Shown: positions 9,075-17,411 of the stretch, piece after piece
How the letters are laid out: every line of letters starts with the position of its first letter
How positions within the stretch are numbered: position 1 is the stretch's first letter
Origin: Chloroflexota bacterium
GTDB taxonomy: Bacteria; Chloroflexota; Anaerolineae; Promineifilales; Promineifilaceae
Reading direction: 5' to 3'
DNA length: 33,150 bases
NCBI GenBank assembly: GCA_029559155.1
Contig: JAKQCM010000298.1
Coordinates: 1 to 33,150, forward strand
The notes under the pieces: model-generated
The model's input: only the letters and a program-made list of their open reading frames with translations
Told to the model about the DNA's origin: nothing
Databases searched by the model: none
Translations under genes and position numbers: made by a program

Positions 9075-9384
9075 TTTTTCACCTCGGTATCTGGTTTACT
9101 CCCAGCGAGTCTGCGTTGTTTGGCCCATTGTACGGAAATTTATCCGGTAACGCATGAATTTTGAGGAAAAACTTATCCCAGCCGGTACAACTTTAAAAAC
9201 GAAAAACCAGGCGGAGGGTCGCCTGGTAATTCGCCAAGGGAAAGGATGTTGCTAAGAGGAAAAGAGAGGAGAAGAATCTTGTCTTCGGGGGAATTTTCTC
9301 ACCTGAACGAAAGTTTATCGCGTCTAAGTTAACATCTGGTTAACCATTTGTTACCGATTTGCTAAGGATTCACAACAAGCGGTC
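9075..9384. other. Spacer without a gene between sufE and the M14 lipoprotein gene
   Basis: About 310 bases. It holds the upstream region of sufE and the 3' region of the large minus-strand operon, including the terminator at 9201-9227. A purine-rich stretch (about 9230-9290) and the dyad-like words GTTAACATCTGGTTAACC (9330-9347) are present. I see no RNA gene or open frame with coding character. Confidence 0.6.
9201..9227 (-). terminator. Rho-independent terminator of the minus-strand secretion/signalling operon
   Basis: ACCAGGCG (9206-9213) and CGCCTGGT (9220-9227) form an 8-bp stem with a 6-base loop. On the minus strand it runs directly into TTTTTCGTTTTT. It lies about 160 bases after the stop of the M14 lipoprotein gene and would end the operon. 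Confidence 0.8.
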
Positions 9385-10392
9385 TCACTCGTAATAATCC
9401 AGCACAGCCAGGATGCCCTTCAGGTTTTGCGGCCAATCGGTGGCTGAATGTGTGCTCAGCTCGACAGTCATGGAAGCAATTCCCTGAGTCGTCAACCAAT
9501 CGCTGGCATCGCCGGTGACAGGGTAACTGGTAAACGCTTCGTAGATGGGGTAGCCGCCGGCCAGGCCATAGACCGTTGCCAGGCCATAAGATGGTTGATG
9601 CGTTTCCGGGCAGCCAGCGGCAAACACGCCATTCAAGGCGCTGTGCCAGAAAATGACGGCTTCCGGTTCTAACCCCACCAGATAACTGCTCAGAGCCGCC
9701 GTTTCTGGTTCAGAGAACGGCCGTTCCCCCCCACTCACCCATTGATCGCGCCATAAGCCGCTGACCTGCCACCGGCAGTCCCAATTGCGGTTCAAATCCA
9801 CGTCATGGCCATTAAACCGACCGGGAGTTGTATCGCTAATCACGTCGGTCGGCGCAAACCAACCATCGCTGCCGGTCACCAAAAATTGCCCGTCCGGATT
9901 CGCCGAGGGGATGATATGCAGGGTTATCGAATCGGGAATCCGGTCGATGTTCGCCTGGAAATAGGTGATGGCTTCATAGGCCAACAAAATGGTGTTCCAC
10001 TCATAGCCGCCATGAATTCCACCCACAAACACAACCTGATCCGGGCCGTTCTTAAATTGATAATCGACAATCGGCCGTCCCTGGCTGGAAAGACCCACAG
10101 TCTGGGTGAGCGCATTGGCCGGCGTGGTAGCCGTGGCCGGCGGCGTATCCGTAGGCAGCGGCGTCGCCGACGGCCGTTGAATGACCGGCGTGCTGGAAGG
10201 CACGGCCGTTGGCGTAACTGTCGGCGTGTTTGTTTGGGTTGGCGTGGGTTGGGGCGTGAAGGTGAGGATGGTAACGGCCGTGGGCATTTGCGTCGGCAGC
10301 GGTATCTCTGCCGGTTGGCAGCCAATCAGGCTCAAAAATAATCCACTCACAAGAACGAAGGCTATAAAAAAAGGTATCGGCAACTTAATCAT
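9385..10392 (-). CDS. Lipoprotein with M14-type zinc carboxypeptidase domain
   Basis: 335 residues. A signal peptide ends in the lipobox SLIGC (Cys25), followed by a Thr/Pro-rich linker (about 30-95) that would span the cell wall. The domain from about 100 to 335 is M14-like. Candidate zinc ligands are His127 and Glu131 in GGIHGGYEWN (a spacing one longer than the usual HxxE) and His250 in FWHSA. The substrate-carboxylate pair Asn/Arg is in DVDLNRNWDC (199-206), and the general base is Glu311 in MTVELST. So it looks catalytically competent, outside the membrane, possibly on peptidoglycan peptides. It is the last gene of the operon, 15 bases after the kinase-M14 fusion, whose C-terminal domain is its degenerate paralogue. 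No clear ribosome binding site is seen, which fits translational coupling. Confidence 0.85.
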   Translation of the reverse strand: MIKLPIPFFIAFVLVSGLFLSLIGCQPAEIPLPTQMPTAVTILTFTPQPTPTQTNTPTVTPTAVPSSTPVIQRPSATPLPTDTPPATATTPANALTQTVGLSSQGRPIVDYQFKNGPDQVVFVGGIHGGYEWNTILLAYEAITYFQANIDRIPDSITLHIIPSANPDGQFLVTGSDGWFAPTDVISDTTPGRFNGHDVDLNRNWDCRWQVSGLWRDQWVSGGERPFSEPETAALSSYLVGLEPEAVIFWHSALNGVFAAGCPETHQPSYGLATVYGLAGGYPIYEAFTSYPVTGDASDWLTTQGIASMTVELSTHSATDWPQNLKGILAVLDYYE

Positions 10393-10407
10393 GCGCCAAT
10401 GATAGCT

Positions 10408-12438
10408 CTAGCTGCCGAAATCCCGCAAAACAGCCCGAATTCCATCCAGATTATCGCCCCAGTCCACCGTCACATAATCCGGCAAAATAATGGCAATCGC
10501 CGGGATGCCCTGGCCATCCAGCCAGTTGGTTCCGTCGCCGTTTAGCGTCTGGTTGGTCAGATTCTCGAAATCGGCGATGGGATAACCGGCGGCGATGCCA
10601 TACGACTGCGCCAGAGGGACCGACACCCGGCTAGGACCATTACACGCGCCTGGGGAAGAAAGGCCCGCGGTTGTTTTGGCTTCCCAAAACACCACGGCCG
10701 TCGCGCTGACGCTCTGAATAAATTCCACCAACGCCTGCGTTTCCGGCTCCGAAAAGGCAAATTGGCCGCCAATACCGGGCACGGTATTGCCACGAAAAGC
10801 GGCGTCTTTTACCCAGCGACAATCCCAATTGCGGTTTAAATCCACGCCGTTGGCATTGAGACGGCCGTCCAGTTCTCCCACAACCGGGCGGCTGTCGGGA
10901 TTGGCATTCGTAATAATGTACAGGGTCGTCTGCGGCGGAATCTCCTGAAAATTGCTCGAGAAATAATTGACGGCCGTTTCCGCCAGCGAAACCGTAGACG
11001 GCGCGGCCCCGGCATGCAGCCCGCCGATAAACACAATCGCTTTTGACCCGCCGCCAATCCGCACCGCCTCAATCGGCAGATTGCCCGCCGAGTAACCAAT
11101 CGTCAGCCGTTCCGGTCCCATGTCGGGCGTTTCGGTGGGCAGCGGTGCGTCGGTCGGCGGCGCGTCGGTCGGCGGCGGCAGGGTGACCGATGGCAAAGCG
11201 GTTGGTTCGGGAACGGCCGTAGCGATGATGTCATTGGGCACGGCCGTTTCCGCAGCTACGGCCGTCGGCAAGGCAGTCGGGTTTTCCTCGGCCACAAGCA
11301 CAATTTGCGTGGCGGTGGGCACAGCCGCCGTGTCTGGCCCGCGCAGCGACTGCACCACCAAATACCCGCCGCCCAGAAACAGCAAGGCGAGCAAAACAAC
11401 CACCAGACCAATCACCCAGCCTTTGCCCCCGCCGCCGACCGAACGCGGCACAGTCGGTCCGGTGTCTTGCGGCAGCAAATCGGTGGGCGCAAAGTTTGGC
11501 GGCACAATTTTAGACGGGCCGATGGTGTACTGCTCCATCGGATGTGGCCGCCAGGCGCCGGAGGTAGAGATGCGACCCGGACCGCCTTCGGCCTCTATTG
11601 CCTGGTCGATGGCGTTTCGCATGTCAACGGCCGTTGGCAGGCGGTTCATGGGATTTTTTTGCATGGCGGCCTGCACCACATACCGGGTATGCGGCGTCAG
11701 ATCGTGGCGGATATTTTCCAGTGGGGTTGGCTCTTCGTAGACGTGTTTATGCAAGACAGCCAGCGGGTCATCGGCTTCAAACGGCCGTTTCCCGGCCAGC
11801 ATTTCATACAAAATCACACCTAGCGAATAGAGATCGGAACGGCCGTCCAGTTTTTCTCCGCGCGCCTGTTCCGGCGACATATAATTCGGCGTGCCGATCA
11901 ATGTGCCCGTCTGGGTTAATTTGGGCGCGCTCTGCACAGCGGCAATCCCCAAATCCACCAGGATGGGCGTGCCATCCGGCCGCAGCAAAATGTTACTCGG
12001 CTTAATATCCCGATGCACAATCCCGGCGGCATGAGCCACGCGCAGCGCATCGGCCATCTGCCGCACAATTGCCAGAGCCTGCGTCGTGGGCAGCAGTTCG
12101 CCGCGCCGCGCCAGCATTTCCAGGGTATCGCGCAGCGCCCCGCCGTCGATAAATGGCATCGCGATATACGGCCGTTGGTCAGGCGTCAACCCAATGCCAT
12201 ACACCTGAATGATGTTGGGGTGTTCTAACTGCGCCACTGTCTGCGCTTCCCGCCGAAATCGTTCCACAAACTGTGTATCAGCCGAAAGCTGCGCCAGCAT
12301 CACCTTCAGGGCTACCTTGCGGTGCAAATTGACGTCGAACGCCTGGTAAACATCGGCCATTCCGCCGCGAGCGATATGGCTCCTGATCTCATAGTGACCA
12401 ATTTGCTGCCCAATGAGTTGTGTGGGATCTAATGACAT
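10408..12438 (-). CDS. Ser/Thr protein kinase with extracellular, catalytically dead M14-like domain
   Basis: 676 residues from ATG 12438; an in-frame ATG at 12462 is possible. The N-terminal Hanks-type kinase (about 15-280) has all key motifs: IARGGMADVY, VALKVM, HRDIKPSNILL, DLGIA in place of DFG, and GTPNYMSPEQ. A membrane helix (VIGLVVVLLALLFLGGGYLVV, about 340-360) and a Thr/Pro linker follow. The C-terminal 220 residues align by eye with the neighbouring M14 lipoprotein (GGLHAGAAPS, NGVDLNRNWDCRW, FSEPETQALV). The metal Glu is replaced (GAA for GYE), His is replaced in VFWEAK, and the catalytic Glu in AIIL. The Asn-Arg substrate pair is kept. I infer a ligand-binding sensor rather than a peptidase. 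Confidence 0.9.
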   Translation of the reverse strand: MSLDPTQLIGQQIGHYEIRSHIARGGMADVYQAFDVNLHRKVALKVMLAQLSADTQFVERFRREAQTVAQLEHPNIIQVYGIGLTPDQRPYIAMPFIDGGALRDTLEMLARRGELLPTTQALAIVRQMADALRVAHAAGIVHRDIKPSNILLRPDGTPILVDLGIAAVQSAPKLTQTGTLIGTPNYMSPEQARGEKLDGRSDLYSLGVILYEMLAGKRPFEADDPLAVLHKHVYEEPTPLENIRHDLTPHTRYVVQAAMQKNPMNRLPTAVDMRNAIDQAIEAEGGPGRISTSGAWRPHPMEQYTIGPSKIVPPNFAPTDLLPQDTGPTVPRSVGGGGKGWVIGLVVVLLALLFLGGGYLVVQSLRGPDTAAVPTATQIVLVAEENPTALPTAVAAETAVPNDIIATAVPEPTALPSVTLPPPTDAPPTDAPLPTETPDMGPERLTIGYSAGNLPIEAVRIGGGSKAIVFIGGLHAGAAPSTVSLAETAVNYFSSNFQEIPPQTTLYIITNANPDSRPVVGELDGRLNANGVDLNRNWDCRWVKDAAFRGNTVPGIGGQFAFSEPETQALVEFIQSVSATAVVFWEAKTTAGLSSPGACNGPSRVSVPLAQSYGIAAGYPIADFENLTNQTLNGDGTNWLDGQGIPAIAIILPDYVTVDWGDNLDGIRAVLRDFGS

Positions 12439-12464
12439 AGCTGTAACTCGTTTCCACCCCATAC

Positions 12465-12490
12465 CTGATAGATTTCGGGAAACCTGTCAG
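12465..12490. promoter_or_regulatory. 26-bp imperfect palindrome between the two kinase genes
   Basis: CTGATAGATTTC (12465-12476) and GAAACCTGTCAG (12479-12490) are inverted copies with two mismatches around GG. It lies upstream of one kinase gene and downstream of the other, in a 122-base gap. It could be an operator, an RNA hairpin acting as attenuator, or a repeat; no T-run follows. Confidence 0.4.
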
Positions 12491-12560
12491 TATGGCTCTA
12501 TCCGTTATCCATGAACAAGGCCGCGTTTAACCGGCAGCCAGGACAAACAGCACGTTCAAT

Positions 12561-14501
12561 TCAGGGTTCGGCGGTGAACTGCGCCGCAGTGTGCCAGAGT
12601 TGGCGTCCCCAATTCGCCTCGCTGGAAACAATCACCGCCCAGGAATTATCGCCATAACTCACCGTGGTCACGTCGTTTCGATTGGCCCACTGCGTTTGCA
12701 TAAAAACCAGAGGCGATTCAGAGGCTCGCGACCAATGCTGCTGCCCCAAATTGCTGTCTTCGGACATGACCACAGCCCATGCGCCTGCCCCATATGCCAG
12801 GCTGGTCACGTCATACCCTTTGGCCCACTGCTCCTGAATATAGGCCTGCGGCGATTCGCTGGTAAGAAACCACAACTGCCGCCCCAAGTTGCTATCTTCA
12901 GACATGACCACCGCCCACGCGCCATCGCCATATGCCAGGCTGGTCACATCGTACCCCTTCGCCCATTGGGTTTGGATGTAGGCTTTGGGCGATTCAGAAG
13001 ACAGGCTCCACAACTGCCGCCCCAATCCGGCGTCCTCGGAAAATATAACCACCCAATGTCCATCACCGTAGGCCAGTTCGGTTACTTCTAACCCGTGGTT
13101 CCAATTTTTTTCGATTTCGGCCAGCGGCGATTCAGAGGAGATGTACCAACTCTGACGGCCGTATCCAACCCCATCAGACATCACCACGCCCCAGCGCCCA
13201 GGCTCATACGCCAGACTCGTCACGTCGTAACCATCCAGCCACATCGCCTGAATGTAACTGCCCAACAAGACGGACGGATCGGCTTCGGCCGGCAAAACAG
13301 GGCTTTCCCCGGCCCCCATTTGCCCATCATCAGGGCGGCGCGTTAACGCCCAGACGGCGAGGAGGCCGAAAATAAGCAGCCCCGCCGCGCCGGCCCACAA
13401 CCAGGGCGACATGCGCTGCCGTTCAGCGGGCGGCTCAGGCGCGCCAAACAGCGGTTCGGCCATGTAGGTTGGGGCCAGCGGACTGCGCCGCTGGTCGGCC
13501 TGTTTCTCTTCTACGGCCGTTGGCAGAGGCGGCGCATCCACAACCGGAGGAACGGCCGTTTCCTCCGCCACCGTTGCCGCCCACCCTTCCGGCTCCTCAG
13601 CCAGAACCGTCGCCAGCGACTCGGCAGGCGCAGGAGCCTTGGGCGGCGTGACGCGCGTTTCCACACCCTGCCCCAACCCTGTTTCCGGCCGAACAAGCGA
13701 TTCCACCACGGCCGCCAGACGAGCGGCCGTGCTGTACCGATCTTCGCGGGCCTTGGCCATTGCCTGGGCGATCACCGCCTCGCACTGCGGCGGTAAATCC
13801 TGGCGAAATTCCAGCACACAAGGCACCGGCGTCAGCACGTGGGCCATCAACTGCTGGACGGGCGTGTCGGCTTTGAAGGGCATTTCGCCGGTGAGCATCT
13901 GGAATAAAATCACACCCAGCGTGTAAATGTCGGAACGGCCATCTAAAGCCTGCCCACCCTGCACCTGCTCCGGACTCATGTAAGCCGGCGTCCCGACAAT
14001 CGCATCCCCGGTCAATGTCGCCATTGACTCCGCCAACTTGGCGATGCCAAAATCAGACAAAAAAGCGTTTTCCTGGTTATCGAACAAGATATTGCTTGGC
14101 TTCAGGTCGCGGTGAATGACACCCTGACTATGAGAATAATCTAACGCATCGGCCAAACGCTTTAAGATCGGGGCGATGGCCGGCAGCGGCATGGCCCCGT
14201 TGTCCAGCCGATCGGCCAACGAACCGGCGGGCATGTAGCGCATCACCAGATATGGCTGCCCCTGATGCTCGCCAAAATCATACACCGGCACGATGGCATC
14301 ATGTTCCAACCGGGCAATGGTGCGCGCTTCCCGATGGAACCGTTCGTGGAAAATTGGATCATGCAAGAACTGCCGCGGCAGCACCTTAATCGCTACCTGC
14401 CGGTCAAATCGGGGATCGTGGGCCAGATACACACTGGCCATGCCGCCTTTGCCCAACAACCGCTGAATTTCGTAACGTCCGAAAATGCGTGACTCGGTCA
14501 T
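12561..14501 (-). CDS. PknB-like Ser/Thr kinase with extracellular 46-residue repeats (DUF7477-like)
   Basis: 646 residues. The kinase domain (about 8-275) is complete: LLGKGGMASVY, VAIKVL, HRDLKPSNILF, DFGIA, GTPAYMSPEQ. A linker and one membrane helix (PWLWAGAAGLLIFGLLAVWAL, about 370-392) follow. Outside are five tandem units of 46 residues with the pattern QWxKGYDVTSLAYGxGxWAVVMSED, then GRQLW and SSESP. This replaces the PASTA domains of PknB. Copies 3 and 4 are nearly identical even in DNA, at a 138-base spacing (for example 12763 and 12901). The start is ATG 14501: GGGGGG lies 9 bases upstream and it is 22 bases after the phosphatase stop. The open frame upstream of it is a shadow of the phosphatase gene. 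Confidence 0.92.
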   Translation of the reverse strand: MTESRIFGRYEIQRLLGKGGMASVYLAHDPRFDRQVAIKVLPRQFLHDPIFHERFHREARTIARLEHDAIVPVYDFGEHQGQPYLVMRYMPAGSLADRLDNGAMPLPAIAPILKRLADALDYSHSQGVIHRDLKPSNILFDNQENAFLSDFGIAKLAESMATLTGDAIVGTPAYMSPEQVQGGQALDGRSDIYTLGVILFQMLTGEMPFKADTPVQQLMAHVLTPVPCVLEFRQDLPPQCEAVIAQAMAKAREDRYSTAARLAAVVESLVRPETGLGQGVETRVTPPKAPAPAESLATVLAEEPEGWAATVAEETAVPPVVDAPPLPTAVEEKQADQRRSPLAPTYMAEPLFGAPEPPAERQRMSPWLWAGAAGLLIFGLLAVWALTRRPDDGQMGAGESPVLPAEADPSVLLGSYIQAMWLDGYDVTSLAYEPGRWGVVMSDGVGYGRQSWYISSESPLAEIEKNWNHGLEVTELAYGDGHWVVIFSEDAGLGRQLWSLSSESPKAYIQTQWAKGYDVTSLAYGDGAWAVVMSEDSNLGRQLWFLTSESPQAYIQEQWAKGYDVTSLAYGAGAWAVVMSEDSNLGQQHWSRASESPLVFMQTQWANRNDVTTVSYGDNSWAVIVSSEANWGRQLWHTAAQFTAEP

Positions 14502-14523
14502 CGCGTTTATCCCCCCTTGCCAA

Positions 14524-15927
14524 TCAGGGCGTAACGCAAGCTTCACCCGGCTCCAACCGCTTAATCTGATTGAGAAAAACCCAGCCAATGATTTCTGAAT
14601 CGGTCTGGGATTGCACCTGAATAAAATCGCTAAAATTGCCGCAATCGCCAGGAATGGGCAGGCTGCGCGAGCCGTCGCCCACCAAATAAATAAGATCGCC
14701 GGTGATAAAGGTGTTTTTCGACACGGCCGTTTGGCAACCGCCAGGAGCCATCGCCGCATCCGGCCACACAAACACCTGCCCAGGTGTAACGATGCACGCT
14801 TGCGGCAGGGGCGGCAAAGATGTGGCCGTTGGCGGTTCGGCGGTTGCCGGGGCGGCGACGGCTTCCAGGGTGGGCTGCGGGGTGGCGGTGGGCGTGTGTG
14901 TGGGCGGCAGAGTGGCGGTAGGCTGCGGCGGCTCGGTGGCCACGGCCGTTGCCAAATCTGTTGCCGCGCCTGGAACAATGACCGGCGCTGCTGCTGTTGA
15001 AACGGCCGTACCCAGACCAGCTGCGTCCGGCGGCCGCGACGCCTGCCAAATCCCCAACAACACCGCCACCACCACGACCACCACCACGGTGATCGCCACA
15101 GGCAGCCACAACGGGACCGATTGTCCGCTGCGCGTTGTTTTAGCCGGGGCCACCATCGGATTCGCCAGGGAAGATTTAATCACGACGGCCGTGATGTTAT
15201 CGCTGGCCTGAGCTTCAATAGCCGCATTCACCAGCGCGCGGGCCGCTGTCTGCGCCGATTCTTGAACCGTCAGGTCGTACATGATTTCCGGCGGCACAGC
15301 ATCGTACAAACCATCCGAACAAAGCAGCAGGATCGCGCCCGGGCCAAACGGCTGGGGCTGCGTGAGATGCACGTTAACATCCTGACGATTGCCCAAAGCC
15401 TGCGTCACCACATTGCGAAACTCATGCTTTTCGGCCATTTCCAGGGAAATGATTCCGGCGTCAACCTGGTTTTGCACCCAGGTATCGTCGCGGGTAAGCG
15501 GCCGCAGCTTGCGCCCTTCCACCAGATAGGCGCGAGCGTCGCCCACATGGGCCACCCAGGCGACGCCGCTTGCCACGACGGCCGCAACCACGGTGGAACC
15601 CATCCGCGCGTCCCGGCTTTGGGCGTCATCAAAAACGGCCTGATTGGCCTGCGTCACGGCTTCTACCAGGGCTTCGGCCACGGGCCGCCCATGCTGCCGC
15701 TCACGATAGAACACATCAGACAGAACGGCCGTCACCGTGCGCGCCGCTTCTGCGCCATGTTCTTGCCCGCCAACACCATCGGCGACCACATACAGCGCGC
15801 CCAATTCTGTCGGCGCAGCGCGATCCGGAACCCAAAGCGCATCCTGATTGCCCTGGCGCGTCGGTCCCTGATCGGTAACGGCCCCAACCAGGCGGGGATC
15901 ATAGTTTTTGTCAGCTTGTATAGCCAT
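14524..15927 (-). CDS. Membrane-anchored PP2C-type Ser/Thr phosphatase with extracellular SH3-like tail
   Basis: 467 residues. The PP2C domain (about 10-245) shows the metal-binding motifs RQGNQDALW, VVADGVGGQEHG, VGDARAYL, LLCSDGLYD and ASDNITAVV. A membrane helix rich in Val (WLPVAITVVVVVVVAVLLGIW, about 262-283), a Thr/Pro-rich linker and a C-terminal domain of about 90 residues with four cysteines (CIVTPG, GGCQT, GDCGNF, GEACVTP) follow; the last resembles bacterial SH3 folds. It would reverse the phosphorylation made by the co-encoded kinases, as PstP does for PknB. The start at 15927 matches the beginning of the conserved domain; no clear ribosome binding site is present, and 125 bases separate it from the FHA gene upstream. 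Confidence 0.9.
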   Translation of the reverse strand: MAIQADKNYDPRLVGAVTDQGPTRQGNQDALWVPDRAAPTELGALYVVADGVGGQEHGAEAARTVTAVLSDVFYRERQHGRPVAEALVEAVTQANQAVFDDAQSRDARMGSTVVAAVVASGVAWVAHVGDARAYLVEGRKLRPLTRDDTWVQNQVDAGIISLEMAEKHEFRNVVTQALGNRQDVNVHLTQPQPFGPGAILLLCSDGLYDAVPPEIMYDLTVQESAQTAARALVNAAIEAQASDNITAVVIKSSLANPMVAPAKTTRSGQSVPLWLPVAITVVVVVVVAVLLGIWQASRPPDAAGLGTAVSTAAAPVIVPGAATDLATAVATEPPQPTATLPPTHTPTATPQPTLEAVAAPATAEPPTATSLPPLPQACIVTPGQVFVWPDAAMAPGGCQTAVSKNTFITGDLIYLVGDGSRSLPIPGDCGNFSDFIQVQSQTDSEIIGWVFLNQIKRLEPGEACVTP

Positions 15928-16052
15928 AAGTTTTTTTGACGTGATTTTTCTCATGGAACCAAAGGCCGCGCTTGTGGTCAACCCGGCGCCGCCGATGGGT
16001 CCGCTTGCTGCGATTGGCCGAAATCGGCCAGATTTAATTCGTGCGGATCCAC

Positions 16053-17036
16053 TTATTCCGCAGCCACTACCATCATATGAAGGACAACACGACCAAGCCG
16101 CACTTGTACAGCATCGGCCAGATCGACTGTGCTGATGCGCTGCCAACTGTACGTGGTTTCCTCTTTCACATAGACGCCGTTGGTGCTTTGCAGATCATGC
16201 AGGGTGAAACGGCCGTTTTCCCACACCACCCGCGCATGCCGCCCAGAAACCGACGCGTCTGTCAAAACAATGTCGTTGGATGGGTGCCGCCCAATCTGCG
16301 TCACCCCGAACAAGCGGAATTGTGACCCGGCTTGTTCGCCTTCCCGAATGATCAGCCAGGCCAGCACGGTTGGCTGATCGCTCAATATTTCGGTTTTGTC
16401 GACGGCCGTATACGGCTCGTCGCTCGCGGTCGGCGTGTCGCCCATTACCGTTTGGGGCGCAGGGTTTTCCAGTATCGTTGGCTGTGACGGCGGACGGCCG
16501 TCGCCGGCACTGGCCGTGTATGGCTGTGGCGGAAATGGAGGCGTACCGGGGATAAAGGACACGGCCGTTGCCCGCCGCGAAAGCACAATCGATAGCCCGC
16601 CGCCTAAAATAATGCCCACCAACCCCATCAAAGTCAGCCACACAGCCGGTTCATATGAAATGGCGACCAGTTCGACGGGCTGCGCGGGGAATACCAACCA
16701 GCGCCAAACCAACACCAACACCCCTAAAACGGCCGCCGCCACCGTGCCCGCGCCGGTGTACACTTCCCACTCCCTTTTCACAAACGCCAAAATCACCCAC
16801 AGCAAGGTAATGAGAGCAACCAGGGGAACCAGAAACAAAGCTGGATCGCCAGGAAGGCCGCCCAAAGGCGACAGAGCCTCTGAGCCAACAAGGGTTGAAA
16901 CGGGCACACCTGCCGCCAAATCATACCCGCTGAACTGACCCAACGGCTGGCCATTACAAGAAACAGTTACCCAGGGTAAGAAAAAAAAGAGTAAAACCAA
17001 CACCGCCGCAGGGCCAGATATGTAATTTCCGCGCAT
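16053..17036 (-). CDS. Membrane protein with C-terminal FHA domain
   Basis: 327 residues. Four hydrophobic segments lie in the first 165 residues (for example AAVLVLLFFFLPWVTVSC and FLVPLVALITLLWVILAFV). A Pro/Thr-rich linker (170-225) and a C-terminal FHA domain (about 230-325) follow. The FHA signatures are visible: IGRHPSNDIVL, SGRHARVV and LQSTNGVYV, the loops that read phosphothreonine. It probably docks phosphorylated partners at the membrane. The start ATG 17036 has GGAGG five bases upstream. The gene lies 20 bases after the WXG100 gene and before the PP2C phosphatase in the same operon. Confidence 0.88.
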   Translation of the reverse strand: MRGNYISGPAAVLVLLFFFLPWVTVSCNGQPLGQFSGYDLAAGVPVSTLVGSEALSPLGGLPGDPALFLVPLVALITLLWVILAFVKREWEVYTGAGTVAAAVLGVLVLVWRWLVFPAQPVELVAISYEPAVWLTLMGLVGIILGGGLSIVLSRRATAVSFIPGTPPFPPQPYTASAGDGRPPSQPTILENPAPQTVMGDTPTASDEPYTAVDKTEILSDQPTVLAWLIIREGEQAGSQFRLFGVTQIGRHPSNDIVLTDASVSGRHARVVWENGRFTLHDLQSTNGVYVKEETTYSWQRISTVDLADAVQVRLGRVVLHMMVVAAE

Positions 17037-17056
17037 CGATGCCTCCAAAGCCCCAT

Positions 17057-17365
17057 TTAAGACGCAAGTACCTGTACCTGGGCGGCAGCGTCCTCTTCCG
17101 CCAGTTCAAATGTTTCGCTTACGCGTTGGCTGACCACAAACGCCTCGTCCAAGGCAGCAGCCAGTCGGCGCACGGCGGGCAGTACATCATAATCCATCTC
17201 CACGTAAAAAGCGCGCGCGGCCGTGCCCAACCAGCCATCCGTTTGCAGGGTGTCTATTCGCCGCTGCAGCTGCGCTAGCAGGTGATAGATTTCATCCGCC
17301 TGATGCCGAAATTTTGCAGCTGCGTCTTCAAGAACTTCATAATCTACTTCTATATCTACGGCCAT
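17057..17365 (-). CDS. WXG100-family protein (ESAT-6-like)
   Basis: 102 residues, the classic size for small secreted helical-hairpin proteins of type VII secretion. The start is ATG 17365 (MAVDIEVDYEVLED), with AAGG upstream. The turn between the helices is DGWLGTAARAF, a W-x-G motif followed by the usual A..F. The C-terminus has FELAE rather than YxxxD/E. It lies in the operon between the ubiquitin-FHA protein and the membrane FHA protein, apart from the second group of four WXG100-like genes at 24-25 kb. Confidence 0.88.
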   Translation of the reverse strand: MAVDIEVDYEVLEDAAAKFRHQADEIYHLLAQLQRRIDTLQTDGWLGTAARAFYVEMDYDVLPAVRRLAAALDEAFVVSQRVSETFELAEEDAAAQVQVLAS

Positions 17366-17411
17366 TTTTTGCCTTTTGCGGTTCTTTGGAAAATGTCGCA
17401 CACTCCGTTTG

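Noticed and set aside
14502-14978. N-terminal extension of the repeat-bearing kinase by 159 residues
   Set aside because: The extension is Arg/Pro/Ser-rich, overlaps the phosphatase gene on the same strand in another frame, and a good ribosome binding site supports the internal ATG 14501.
15121-15939. Plus-strand frame of 272 codons opposite the PP2C gene
   Set aside because: Shadow frame opposite intact PP2C motifs; rich in Arg and His without family similarity.
15928-16146. N-terminal extension of the PP2C protein
   Set aside because: It would overlap the FHA gene and has no similarity to PP2C proteins; the conserved domain starts right after ATG 15927.
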